The position numbers and the translations under genes were made by a program. Shown here piece after piece: positions 1 through 7,620 of a DNA stretch of 64,000 bases. The stretch is from Acidimicrobiales bacterium (GTDB lineage: Bacteria > Actinomycetota > Acidimicrobiia > Acidimicrobiales > MedAcidi-G1). The stretch lies in contig JAQWTI010000020.1 in the NCBI GenBank assembly GCA_029242745.1, forward strand, positions 1 through 64,000. The letters are read 5' to 3'. Positions within the stretch are counted from its first letter, which is position 1; every line of letters begins with the position of its first letter. Under the pieces are notes generated by a model. It saw only the letters and a list, made by a program, of their open reading frames with translations, ran no database searches and was not told the DNA's origin.

Positions 1-235
1 CAACCGTGCCGACCTCTTCTTGAGCCGGAGCCGCAGTCGTCGCCGGCGCAGCAGTCGTCGCCGGAGCCGCAGTCGCCGCAGGAGCCGCAGTCGTCGCCGA
101 CGCAGAACTACCACTCGAACTACCACTCGAGGAGGCCACACCGTCTGTGGTTTCCGCAACGCCTCCACCGCAACCGGTGGCCACCAACGCAAAGACCGCC
201 GCCAACGTTCCAATCCAGTACTTCTGTCCCCGCAT
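1..235 (-). CDS. Secreted lipoprotein, N-terminal part (gene leaves the window)
   Basis: This is the first 78 codons of a minus-strand gene that runs off the left edge. The start is the ATG at 235, chosen because GGAGGG lies 9 bases upstream; an in-frame ATG at 244 sits too close to it. Residues 8-22 form a hydrophobic signal peptide ending in the lipobox LVATGC, with Cys22 as the lipidated residue. A Ser/Gly stretch and an Ala/Thr/Pro repeat linker (residues 47-70) follow. This layout is common in actinobacterial solute-binding lipoproteins of ABC transporters, but the binding domain lies outside the window, so the substrate and even the class are inference. Exported lipoprotein is firm; transporter subunit is a guess. 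Confidence 0.8.
   Translation of the reverse strand, partial: MRGQKYWIGTLAAVFALVATGCGGGVAETTDGVASSSGSSSGSSASATTAAPAATAAPATTAAPATTAAPAQEEVGTV
26..97 (-). repeat. 18-bp tandem repeat, four units, coding for ATTAAP
   Basis: Four consecutive 18-base units encode ATTAAP, AATAAP, ATTAAP, ATTAAP. They form a flexible, low-complexity spacer between the lipid anchor and the (unseen) folded domain of the lipoprotein. Copy number may vary between strains by slippage. Confidence 0.75.
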
Positions 236-311
236 CGATCCCATCCCTCCGTCGACCAGCCTCTGGCCATTCTGTTGATACCCATCTAGTGGTACTACCG
301 ACCCGCGGCAC

Positions 312-350
312 AGTATCTGAGATCTGACGAGGTGTCAGATCTCAGATACT
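312..350. promoter_or_regulatory. Perfect 17-bp inverted repeat in a divergent intergenic region
   Basis: The arms at 312-328 and 334-350 are exact reverse complements, separated by a five-base spacer (GAGGT). The element lies between the divergent lipoprotein gene (start 235) and the plus-strand gene starting at 442. Neither strand shows a T-run after it, and no gene ends here, so a terminator is unlikely. A dyad operator, or a hairpin in the 5' leader of one of the two genes, fits better. No regulator gene is adjacent. Confidence 0.6.
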
Positions 351-441
351 CGAAGAGTCCGCTGCGGTCACCACCACCAATAATAAAACAACATCAAACG
401 TCCGTTCCGAAGCGAGACCGCGACGGCTAGCGTTCTTATCC

Positions 442-1713
442 ATGCCACGGATGGAAATAGAACTCACCAGCATCCGAAACGATGGCGACTGGACTTGGCG
501 AGCTGCCGGTGCCCGCCAACCAAAGGGATCTGTGCAGTCATCGCTTGTGCCGCAAGGATCGGCCGTAGGTGATGTCCTAAGAGCCGATTTCGATCAGTTC
601 ATGGACGGCATTGAGGTGACTGCGGTGCTGCCCCCAAAGAACCCTCGGCCAGCGCCTGATTTAGTTGAGATCATTGGATCTGGGCGAGACGAGCCACTTG
701 TTACCACCCGTCTCACCGGCAAACGGGGTGGCCGACGGGACCAAGACGACCCAAAGAGTGGTCGTGATCGCCGTGGGAAGCGAAGCGCCGGAAGTGACAA
801 CCAACGTGCCCGAACAAAACGCAGTGAGCAACGACGCGAAGGCAGCGACCAGCAGCGTCCCCAGAAAGAGCGCAAAGATGGCAGTGGTTCGAGTAGTCCA
901 AACCGCCGCTCCAAGGGTCGGCCAGCAAGCGCCGTTGTTGAAAAACCACGGGCAAAACGGCTGCGACCACGCCGTACCCATCGTAAAGCAGCAGTAGCTG
1001 CCCTTCCCGAGGATCAGCAGCCTCTAGCGGAGATCTTATTGCGAGATGGCATACCAGGTGTGCGCTCGGCTGTTGAACTCCAGAACGCTGCTGCAAACGA
1101 TGCAGGTGAGCCACCAATTCCTGCGGAACTTCTTTTGAACTTGGCTGAACGGATCCACCCGTCACTCCGCGTCGCTGACTGGAAAGATCGTGCTGAAGCA
1201 GCGCTGCGTGGGATCGATGAAGTCGACCTCCGTGACCTTCGTTCTGTCGTTGTCGCAGCTGAACAGTCCGCTCGGGGTGACGAGAACAAGACGCTTGCCG
1301 AGCAGGTGCGAACCGGTCTGGCAAGTCGAGTGGATCGCGAGCATCAGGCCTGGTTGCTGGATGTGACCAGCGCACTAGACGAAGACCGAGTAGTCCGAGC
1401 TTTACGCCTGAGTTCTCGTCCACCAAAAGCAGGGTCCCCACTCCCCTCCTCCTTACTGGACCGCCTGGCAACCACGGCCGCCTCTGGGTTAACAGCTGAA
1501 ACTAGCCAAGATCGCTGGGCCACCGTGCTCGACGCCGTGTCCCTCTCTCCGGTACACGCTCGTGTCGTCCCTGAAGGCTTACCTGAGAAACCGGGTGACG
1601 AGCTACTGAACACGGTTCGGAAGTTGTCAATGAGCGTGCCCGATATCGCCAAGGCCTTTGGCGTCGAGCCCACGCCAGCACCGCGAGCGCGACGGGGACG
1701 CAGCCGCTCCTGA
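442..1713 (+). CDS. Conserved hypothetical protein with a basic central linker
   Basis: I do not recognise a named family. The 423-residue protein has three parts. An N-terminal domain of about 85 residues contains DGDWTWRAAGARQPKG and looks beta-rich. A very basic, low-complexity linker runs from about 95 to 185, rich in Arg, Lys, Gly, Ser and Gln. The C-terminal part, about 190-410, is mostly alpha-helical, and the extreme C-terminus is again Arg-rich. The charge pattern suggests nucleic-acid binding, but this is inference only. The start may be the ATG at 442 or the one at 451; no clear Shine-Dalgarno is visible, so the mRNA may be leaderless. It precedes a crotonase gene by 49 bases on the same strand. 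Confidence 0.7.
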   Translation: MPRMEIELTSIRNDGDWTWRAAGARQPKGSVQSSLVPQGSAVGDVLRADFDQFMDGIEVTAVLPPKNPRPAPDLVEIIGSGRDEPLVTTRLTGKRGGRRDQDDPKSGRDRRGKRSAGSDNQRARTKRSEQRREGSDQQRPQKERKDGSGSSSPNRRSKGRPASAVVEKPRAKRLRPRRTHRKAAVAALPEDQQPLAEILLRDGIPGVRSAVELQNAAANDAGEPPIPAELLLNLAERIHPSLRVADWKDRAEAALRGIDEVDLRDLRSVVVAAEQSARGDENKTLAEQVRTGLASRVDREHQAWLLDVTSALDEDRVVRALRLSSRPPKAGSPLPSSLLDRLATTAASGLTAETSQDRWATVLDAVSLSPVHARVVPEGLPEKPGDELLNTVRKLSMSVPDIAKAFGVEPTPAPRARRGRSRS

Positions 1714-1762
1714 GGTCTTGGGGCTCCGCCTGCAATCCGAGCCCGTTGCTAGCGTCATCTAA

Positions 1763-2524
1763 ATGACTGTTCACTTTGAAGTACGGGACCGTGTGGCGGT
1801 CATCACCCTCGACCGGCCGGAGGCACGCAACGCTGTCGATCAACAACTGGCAGTCGATATCGAAGCAGCAATTGACCGACTCGAGGCCGATGACGCACTC
1901 TGGGTAGGCATCCTCGCAGGAGAAGGCCCTGCGTTTTGCGCCGGCGCCGACTTGAAGGCCGTGGCCTCCGGTGAGGCGAACCTAGCAACCGAGAGAGGTG
2001 GTTTCGCCGGGATAGTCCAACGAGATCGCAGTAAGCCGCTTATCGCAGCAATTGATGGTCCAGCCTTGGCTGGCGGTCTCGAAATAGTGCTCTCTTGCGA
2101 CTTGGTGGTGGCAGGCGCTGGTGCAAGTTTTGGATTACCGGAAGTGAAGCGCTCTCTTATAGCGAATGCTGGCGGCTTGATCCGCTTACCCCGGGTATTG
2201 CCCCGGAACCTAGCGATGGAAATGGCGCTAACTGGCGAGGCGATTAGCGCTGAGGCCGCCCATGCTTACGGCCTCGTAAACCGCCTCGTCGACAGGGGCA
2301 GTGCCCTAGCTGGAGCCTTGGCGCTCGCAACTGAAATTGGCGCAAATGCTCCATTAGCAGTACGCGCTTCCCGGCACGTGCTCACCAGTGCAGGTCTTCT
2401 TGGTGATGAGGAGGCGTTTGCTGTAAGTGCCGAGGCCGCTCGTGCAGTATTCCATTCTGAAGACTTCAAAGAAGGGCCACGAGCGTTTATCGAGAAGCGG
2501 CGTCCAGAATGGCGAGGCTGCTAA
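1763..2524 (+). CDS. Enoyl-CoA hydratase/isomerase family protein (crotonase fold)
   Basis: A 253-residue crotonase, normal length for the family, which acts on acyl-CoA thioesters, typically hydrating enoyl-CoA in fatty-acid breakdown. Oxyanion-hole segments are visible as FCAGADLKA (near residue 55) and PALAGGLEI (near 100). The segment FGLPEVKRSL carries an acidic residue where many hydratases keep a catalytic Glu. The C-terminus ends in EKRRPEWRGC, closely matching the second crotonase at 62533-63345 ([10 protein letters not shown]). Substrate cannot be told from sequence. It converges with the Nudix gene: the two stop regions overlap by four bases. Confidence 0.9.
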   Translation: MTVHFEVRDRVAVITLDRPEARNAVDQQLAVDIEAAIDRLEADDALWVGILAGEGPAFCAGADLKAVASGEANLATERGGFAGIVQRDRSKPLIAAIDGPALAGGLEIVLSCDLVVAGAGASFGLPEVKRSLIANAGGLIRLPRVLPRNLAMEMALTGEAISAEAAHAYGLVNRLVDRGSALAGALALATEIGANAPLAVRASRHVLTSAGLLGDEEAFAVSAEAARAVFHSEDFKEGPRAFIEKRRPEWRGC

Positions 2525-2958
2525 ACATTCCAACCGTCTTCACCAAAAGGAAACGCCGTAGCGGGAACCACATCGTGGTCCAACAGGAAGGCCGGCAGGC
2601 CGTCCACGAGATCCGTCTCGGATAGGGCACCAAACTCCACCCAAATCACGTCACTTGCGTCAGACCCTGCTTCAAGTGGACCGTCATCCAGAACTTCCAC
2701 TTGGAAGTCGATAATCACAAAATGGTGATCGACCCCCATTCGTTCCACCCAACCCACCATGGGTCCACAGAACCCTGTTAGGCCAGTCTCTTCGTGCAAT
2801 TCCCGCAGTACAGCGCACACCATGGTCTCTCCGGCCTCCACACGACCACCAGGCAGCGTCCACTTTCCCCGATTCGGTTCGGTGCCACGTCGAATCAGAA
2901 GTATCCGGCCCTCGTCGACCACCACCGCACCCACGCAGAGTTCCGGCCCTCCGATCAA
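2521..2958 (-). CDS. Nudix hydrolase
   Basis: A 145-residue Nudix protein. Members cleave nucleoside diphosphates linked to another moiety, using a metal held by the Nudix box. The box is intact at residues 38-60: Gly38, Glu44, Arg52-Glu53, Glu56-Glu57 and Gly59. The segment GKWTLPGG just before it is typical of MutT-like or ADP-ribose-type members. Its start overlaps the stop of the upstream acetyltransferase gene by four bases, so the pair is probably translated together. Substrate is unknown; nucleotide sanitation is the usual assumption. Confidence 0.9.
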   Translation of the reverse strand: MIGGPELCVGAVVVDEGRILLIRRGTEPNRGKWTLPGGRVEAGETMVCAVLRELHEETGLTGFCGPMVGWVERMGVDHHFVIIDFQVEVLDDGPLEAGSDASDVIWVEFGALSETDLVDGLPAFLLDHDVVPATAFPFGEDGWNV

Positions 2959-3431
2959 CGTCCATCCAGCCAGCGGTGGACCATGATGGAACGTGCCACC
3001 ATCCCCTGTGATTCAAAAAAATTCTTTGTGGCGCGGTCCCCGGGCAGCGCCAATGATTGGATGGCAATAGCCCCTCGGGACCGGGCGTCAGCCATTAACG
3101 CTTCAATCAGCACCTCTCCAACTCCCACTGCTCGTGCCCCGGGATCCACGTAGAGTTCTTCTACGACTGCGTGCAAGGTGCCGTCGACTACCTTCCCCAC
3201 CGTCATCAACCCGTAACCCACCGGCGTGCCATCGATAGCACCTAGTAAGACAGTGGCCGATGGGTCTTCAATGGCCTCCAGCGCTCGCACCACAGGATCA
3301 ACGCTGTATTTGTCTAGACGGTGGATCACGTCACCACCTTTTTTGTCGGGCAACTCCGACCGCGCAGCCTCCACCAACATCTGCAGCACCGGGTGATCCG
3401 ATTGCACAGCGTGCCGCACAGACTCTTCCAT
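2955..3431 (-). CDS. GNAT-family N-acetyltransferase
   Basis: A 158-residue protein with the GNAT acetyl-CoA-binding core: the segment VEELYVDPGARAVGVGEVLI (about residues 92-111) fits motif A, where the pyrophosphate of CoA binds. The family moves an acetyl group from acetyl-CoA to an amine; the acceptor here is unknown. It is the first gene of a two-gene unit with the Nudix hydrolase and is separated from the acidic zinc-ribbon gene upstream by 45 bases, so all three may share one transcript. Confidence 0.85.
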   Translation of the reverse strand: MEESVRHAVQSDHPVLQMLVEAARSELPDKKGGDVIHRLDKYSVDPVVRALEAIEDPSATVLLGAIDGTPVGYGLMTVGKVVDGTLHAVVEELYVDPGARAVGVGEVLIEALMADARSRGAIAIQSLALPGDRATKNFFESQGMVARSIMVHRWLDGR

Positions 3432-3476
3432 TAGGAGGTCACCCGCACGCGACCGGAATCAATCGGCCAACCCACA

Positions 3477-3920
3477 TCAGGAAATAGGGCCCCCGCAGTG
3501 ACCGCATTCCCCAGACTCAGCAACTGTCGACGCCTGCACCAAGAGGAAGCAGTGCGGGCAGTGGAGTTCGTCTTCTTGCCGTTCCACCAAGCCACCTGGT
3601 GATGGTGGCGGAGTTGGTGGCGCGACCACGTCTGGATCCTCTTCTTCCTCCTCATCTTCCTCTGCCGCTATGCGGTCCCGCAGGATCGCATCCAGGTCTG
3701 CTTCAACCTCGTCGTCATCGTCGTCGTCAGGCGGGTCAGCGTCAGTCCGCTGCGCTTCATCATCATCATCGTCATCGTCTGACTCGGACTCGCCGTCGTC
3801 CTCACCACTACCCTCAAGCGGCTCTTCGTCAAACTCTTCTTCTAGTTCGTCACCGTCCAAGGCATCAACAGGCATCTCTTCGCCGGAGACTTCGTCAGTA
3901 TCATTATCAGGATCACTCAT
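3477..3920 (-). CDS. Acidic low-complexity protein with C-terminal zinc ribbon
   Basis: Not recognised. The first 115 or so of 147 residues are almost entirely Asp, Glu, Ser and Pro, with a short basic stretch (ILRDRIAAEE) inside. The last 27 residues hold two Cys pairs, C121-x2-C124 and C139-x2-C142, a typical single zinc-ribbon knuckle pair. The acidic part is probably disordered. Similar acidic tails are found on proteins that bind basic partners such as ribosomal or nucleoid proteins, but no role is claimed. The plus strand across this gene is a run of Ser codons and is an antisense shadow. Confidence 0.7.
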   Translation of the reverse strand: MSDPDNDTDEVSGEEMPVDALDGDELEEEFDEEPLEGSGEDDGESESDDDDDDDEAQRTDADPPDDDDDDEVEADLDAILRDRIAAEEDEEEEEDPDVVAPPTPPPSPGGLVERQEDELHCPHCFLLVQASTVAESGECGHCGGPIS

Positions 3921-4068
3921 AAGGGCCTCGCGTAGGTTTCACAAGTCTTCGCGGCCGGATCATAGACAGGTTGGCGGCCTGAACGGCCCACTCAGACCCA
4001 TCTTGGGTAAATTCATTGCTATTACTAGCCAGTTTTACCTACCCCGGAACCTCTCTTGGGCGCTGTGA

Positions 4069-5688
4069 TCAATTACCAACATCTCTTGCCGTCCTCTTTT
4101 CCTCTGCGCGACGCTCGGCCTCTAGGCGCTCCAAATCCGGTTCCGACGAGTGATCGACATAGGTCATCATCTCTGCGATAGCTCGGTGACCAGCCACTTC
4201 TCCGATCAAGTGGTGCATCTGTTGGGCAACCTCCCTGTACGAGGGGTGACCCTGTGGAGTCGAACGCAGTTCCAAAACGTGCATGGCCTCTCGCGCGTTC
4301 ATCTGCATGAGGTAGCGCACTCGGTAGGCCAGCGACACGGCATACGGCGCTTGTTCAGGAAATGGTCCTCTGAGCGCTTGGTGGAGGTCACGAGAGCGCT
4401 CCATTGAAGCATCAAATCGCCCACCAACTCCAGCCTCATCTACTTCAGGTGGACGTACGAAGCCGTGGTCAGGACTAAGTTGCTGCCATTCGATGGTCAA
4501 CATTCGGTGTCGTTGGAGATCACGGAAAGCCCCATAGTCCGACAGCACATCAAACCGATAACTCGGCCGCTCTAGTGCTCTACCTGGACGATGTCGCCGA
4601 TTAGACCGGTCGCCGGCCATAGCCCTCAGAACCGTCAGACGTTCGTCGACCGTCATTGCCCGCACTCGTGACTCAACCTCACGGTCAGACCGGTTTGTGA
4701 AGGAGTAAAGGGCCGCTGCAACAAGTTTCACTTCGGCGTCTGGGTCGAAGTCAGTCAGGTCGACAGTTGGGGAGCCTGCCACGACTCCATCGGAGGGGAA
4801 GTAGCCCTCAGCAAGGTCTTCGAGGCGTTCCCGAATATCGGTCGAGTACGCACCCACCTCATCACCTCGGTCCGGTAGATCCACTCGCTTCAGAAACGAA
4901 GGGATGACCTTCCGCAATTCGGTGAGCATTAGAGCCGAGTACTCACGCGCCTCCGGCAGAGGATGGGCCCGCATCCGGACGAGTAGCGCCTCATAGGCCT
5001 GGCCCGTGCCGTAGATGCCGACATTGGAAATCGAAGCCGCCGGCAACACTCCGCGGACGGAATCGAAGGCCTTTGCGGCCAACGCTTGCCGGTATATAAA
5101 GTCTGAATCCGACGGCGACTTCGGAATTCGCTTACGGAAATGTTCCTTCATGTCTCGGACCAAGTCGGCGTAGACATCAAACAGGCGATCCATATCAGAG
5201 ATGTAACGGGCACCTAGCGAAGAGGCCAAGATCTCCGGATCACGGTAGTAGCGGTAGCGGCCACCGAGTCGTGAGTCGTAGGCGATGTACCTAGTGGACT
5301 GTTCGAGGTACGCCATGAGGCGTCCCCACTCAAGCACTTTGGTCAGGACGTTTGATGCCTGTTCACACGCGAGGTGCACGCCACCCAACTGGGCCACGCT
5401 GTCGTCGCCATATTCGAAAAATACCTTGTCGTACAACTCTTCGGCACGACGGAGCCCGATCGTGGCGTCAATGCTTTCATCGCCCGACACATCGAGTTCT
5501 CCGACAAACTCCTCGAGGAACAATCTCCGAAGGCTCTTATCTGAACGGGAGTAGCGCGCGAATAACGCACCCTTCACCACCTCGGGAAGGTTGACCAAAG
5601 CGAAGACCGGTTCGTCAAGATTGGTGAAGTAACGCCGGAGGACATCCGCCTCGACACTGCTGAATTCCTCGGCTGCATATGTAGTCAT
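4069..5688 (-). CDS. Tandem ThyX-like protein (flavin-dependent thymidylate synthase family)
   Basis: A 539-residue protein, about twice the usual ThyX length, with two ThyX-like halves. ThyX makes dTMP from dUMP with FAD, NADPH and methylene-folate; its signature is RHRxxSxNExSxRY. The N-terminal half has LMAYLEQSTRY (residues 124-134), keeping the Glu-x-Ser-x-Arg-Tyr part but lacking Arg-His. The C-terminal half has RHRMLTIEW (393-401), keeping Arg-His-Arg but lacking the Ser and Arg. Later ThyX-like helices follow in both halves (ALLVRMRAHPLPEAREYS; MNAREAMHVLELRS). Family membership is fairly clear; whether it is an active thymidylate synthase is not. It stands alone on the minus strand. 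Confidence 0.8.
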   Translation of the reverse strand: MTTYAAEEFSSVEADVLRRYFTNLDEPVFALVNLPEVVKGALFARYSRSDKSLRRLFLEEFVGELDVSGDESIDATIGLRRAEELYDKVFFEYGDDSVAQLGGVHLACEQASNVLTKVLEWGRLMAYLEQSTRYIAYDSRLGGRYRYYRDPEILASSLGARYISDMDRLFDVYADLVRDMKEHFRKRIPKSPSDSDFIYRQALAAKAFDSVRGVLPAASISNVGIYGTGQAYEALLVRMRAHPLPEAREYSALMLTELRKVIPSFLKRVDLPDRGDEVGAYSTDIRERLEDLAEGYFPSDGVVAGSPTVDLTDFDPDAEVKLVAAALYSFTNRSDREVESRVRAMTVDERLTVLRAMAGDRSNRRHRPGRALERPSYRFDVLSDYGAFRDLQRHRMLTIEWQQLSPDHGFVRPPEVDEAGVGGRFDASMERSRDLHQALRGPFPEQAPYAVSLAYRVRYLMQMNAREAMHVLELRSTPQGHPSYREVAQQMHHLIGEVAGHRAIAEMMTYVDHSSEPDLERLEAERRAEEKRTARDVGN

Positions 5689-5739
5689 GGAGCCTGAACT
5701 TATGTCGTGTCCTCGCTCGCAGCGCGGACGCCCCCGGAA

Positions 5740-6942
5740 CTAGGACCCGGCAAACTCCAGTCGAGCTGCCTCTAGCACCGATGGGTCCGTCCAGCAGTCA
5801 GCCATCGTCAGAGCCATGACCTTCGCTCCGTCCAGAACTGCCCTATCGGCTTCGTCGCTCACGGAGCAGGCAGCAAAGTCCTCGGTATGTATTGCTGTCC
5901 CGACCGGCGCCACCTTGATCATCGGGTGGATAGCAGGTACCAGATAACTGACGTTCCCCATGTCGGTACTGCCCACCACCTGATGATCGAGGCTCGGCCG
6001 GACATCACGTCCAACCTCGGCAGCGTTCGCAATGTAGCGATCCAACAGAACCCGATTGTCGACCACTTCGTCATAACTGGGCTGCACCCACTTGATCTCC
6101 ATATCGCAGCCGGCGGCAACTGCACCGGCTTCGAGACATGCAACAACTCGGCGGTTAAGTGCTTCCAATCCAGACCGGGATGGCGAGCGGGTGTACCACG
6201 ATGCGGCTGTCCGACGTGGAACGATGTTCGCCTTGTCGCCAGATTCCGTAAAAATTCCATGGATCCGTTCATCTGGAGCAATGTGCTGTCTTAGCGCCGC
6301 GACATTCATATAACCCAGGACCATGGCATCCAGTGCGTTAAGGCCCTTCTCGGGAGCCGCAGCGGCATGAGCGGCCCGCCCGTGGTAGGTCACCTGCACC
6401 TGCTGGATAGCCAAACTGGTGATATTTTCGAGATCAGCGTCTGCTGGGTGCACCATCAGAGCCGCCGCTAGGCCCTCAAAGGCGCCACGTTCTGCCATCA
6501 CTACCTTTCCTCCACCTCCTTCTTCGGCGGGTGTACCCAAGATCCGCACACGTCCGCCCAGCTCCGCCGCCACTGCAGCAGCTGCTAGTCCCGCCCCTAG
6601 CCCTGCAGCGGCAATGACGTTATGGCCACACGCATGTCCGATTCCGGGTAGCGCGTCGTACTCGCACAGGACGGCCACCATTGGTCCCTCAACGCCCACA
6701 TCTGCCTGAAAGGCGGTGGCGAGCCCATATGCACTCCGCTCCACTGCGAGACCCTCATCTTTGAGCACACTGGACAAGAGATCGTGTGCGACGTGTTCTT
6801 CGAAACAGAGTTCGGGTTCGGCGTGAATAGCATGCGAGGTTGCGATGAGCACCTCAGCCAGTTCGTCTACTCGAGCACAGATCCGCCGCCGCGCCGCTGT
6901 GACAACCTCTTCAGAGAATCCGTGGTCATTTCGAGTGTCCAT
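5740..6942 (-). CDS. M20-family amidohydrolase
   Basis: A 400-residue zinc-dependent M20 peptidase/amidohydrolase of normal length. It shows the metal-site segment GIGHACGHNVIAAAG (about residue 100), the Glu pair in GTPAEEGGGGK (about 137-147) and the dimerisation-domain segment YHGRAAHAAAAPEKGLNALD (about 187-206). Relatives cleave N-acyl amino acids or p-aminobenzoyl-glutamate. The HGRAAHAA element and the conserved late segment GSTDMGNVSYLVPAIHP resemble the AbgB-like branch, but substrate is inference. No clear Shine-Dalgarno precedes the ATG at 6942. It lies downstream of the lipid-kinase-like gene (7021-7620) with a 78-base gap. Confidence 0.88.
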   Translation of the reverse strand: MDTRNDHGFSEEVVTAARRRICARVDELAEVLIATSHAIHAEPELCFEEHVAHDLLSSVLKDEGLAVERSAYGLATAFQADVGVEGPMVAVLCEYDALPGIGHACGHNVIAAAGLGAGLAAAAVAAELGGRVRILGTPAEEGGGGKVVMAERGAFEGLAAALMVHPADADLENITSLAIQQVQVTYHGRAAHAAAAPEKGLNALDAMVLGYMNVAALRQHIAPDERIHGIFTESGDKANIVPRRTAASWYTRSPSRSGLEALNRRVVACLEAGAVAAGCDMEIKWVQPSYDEVVDNRVLLDRYIANAAEVGRDVRPSLDHQVVGSTDMGNVSYLVPAIHPMIKVAPVGTAIHTEDFAACSVSDEADRAVLDGAKVMALTMADCWTDPSVLEAARLEFAGS

Positions 6943-7020
6943 TAACTGAGCGTAGTCAACACCGGGGAGAACAGTCTGGGTGACCGGGCAACCGCAAACA
7001 CCGGCCGGTAGCGCTTCGAC

Positions 7021-7620
7021 TTATACGGCGATACGCAAAGCGCCTTGCTTGACCCTGACGGAGAGGTTGCGAAATTTACCAACCGACTGACCGTCCAACA
7101 GAACAGTGGTGGGTCGGTCAAAGCCCATTTGCACTGCGCCGGTCCGCTCCTGACGTATAGCCGGATGCGGCACGTGTGTCCCACTCTTGAGACGCCGCCA
7201 TGCCGCCATCAACTCGCCGCACGGAATGGCAGTGTCAAGAATGTCGAGGAGTCCATCACCGGGGTGAGCGCGCGGAGCAAGATTCCATGAACCCCGATGT
7301 GCAGCGTTTGCCGCCACCCACCACCGCCCGGGATGTCGGGTTGGCCGAGTTACCAGGTGAGCCACAAACCGGTGTAAGTGGCCATCTAAAAGCACCTCAC
7401 CAACGTCAACATCAACCAGGGTGGCTTCAGATCCGGGTCGAGCGCGACCACGCCCACCCAAAGTTGCGCAGAGGTCGCCCCCAGTCAGGACGACTGGTTG
7501 CCCCGCCTTAAAAGTCCGATCCAGCAAAAGGGCCGCCAAGGCTCGGTCCGAGCCCACGACAATCGCCGTATCGGGGACCAATCCGATTTCCCCCCATTGT
7601 TCCCCGCGTTTAACTCCCAT
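7021..7620 (-). CDS. Protein with a diacylglycerol-kinase C-terminal-like domain
   Basis: A 199-residue protein. The segment WNLAPRAHPGDGLLDILD (about 111-128) followed by VLLDGQSVGKF (about 173-183) matches the pattern of the C-terminal beta-sandwich of bacterial diacylglycerol/sphingosine-type lipid kinases (roughly, ...APGAxPDDGLLDV...VxxDGE...). The N-terminal nucleotide-binding domain of those kinases is absent, so this is probably a stand-alone relative, not a working kinase. Its ATG overlaps the helY stop (TGATG), so it is translationally coupled as the last gene of the tatA-tatC-helY operon. Confidence 0.65.
   Translation of the reverse strand: MGVKRGEQWGEIGLVPDTAIVVGSDRALAALLLDRTFKAGQPVVLTGGDLCATLGGRGRARPGSEATLVDVDVGEVLLDGHLHRFVAHLVTRPTRHPGRWWVAANAAHRGSWNLAPRAHPGDGLLDILDTAIPCGELMAAWRRLKSGTHVPHPAIRQERTGAVQMGFDRPTTVLLDGQSVGKFRNLSVRVKQGALRIAV

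Noticed and set aside
20-289. Plus-strand frame rich in Arg and Ser
   Set aside because: It is the antisense of the Ala/Thr/Pro repeat and signal peptide of the minus-strand lipoprotein; the Arg/Ser runs come from the 18-bp repeat.
713-1471. 252-codon minus-strand frame opposite the 442-1713 gene
   Set aside because: No domain, no ribosome site and unstable composition; an antisense shadow of a GC-rich gene.
3670-4068. Poly-Ser plus-strand frame
   Set aside because: Antisense of the Asp/Glu-rich protein at 3477-3920; GAC/GAG runs read as Ser runs on the other strand.
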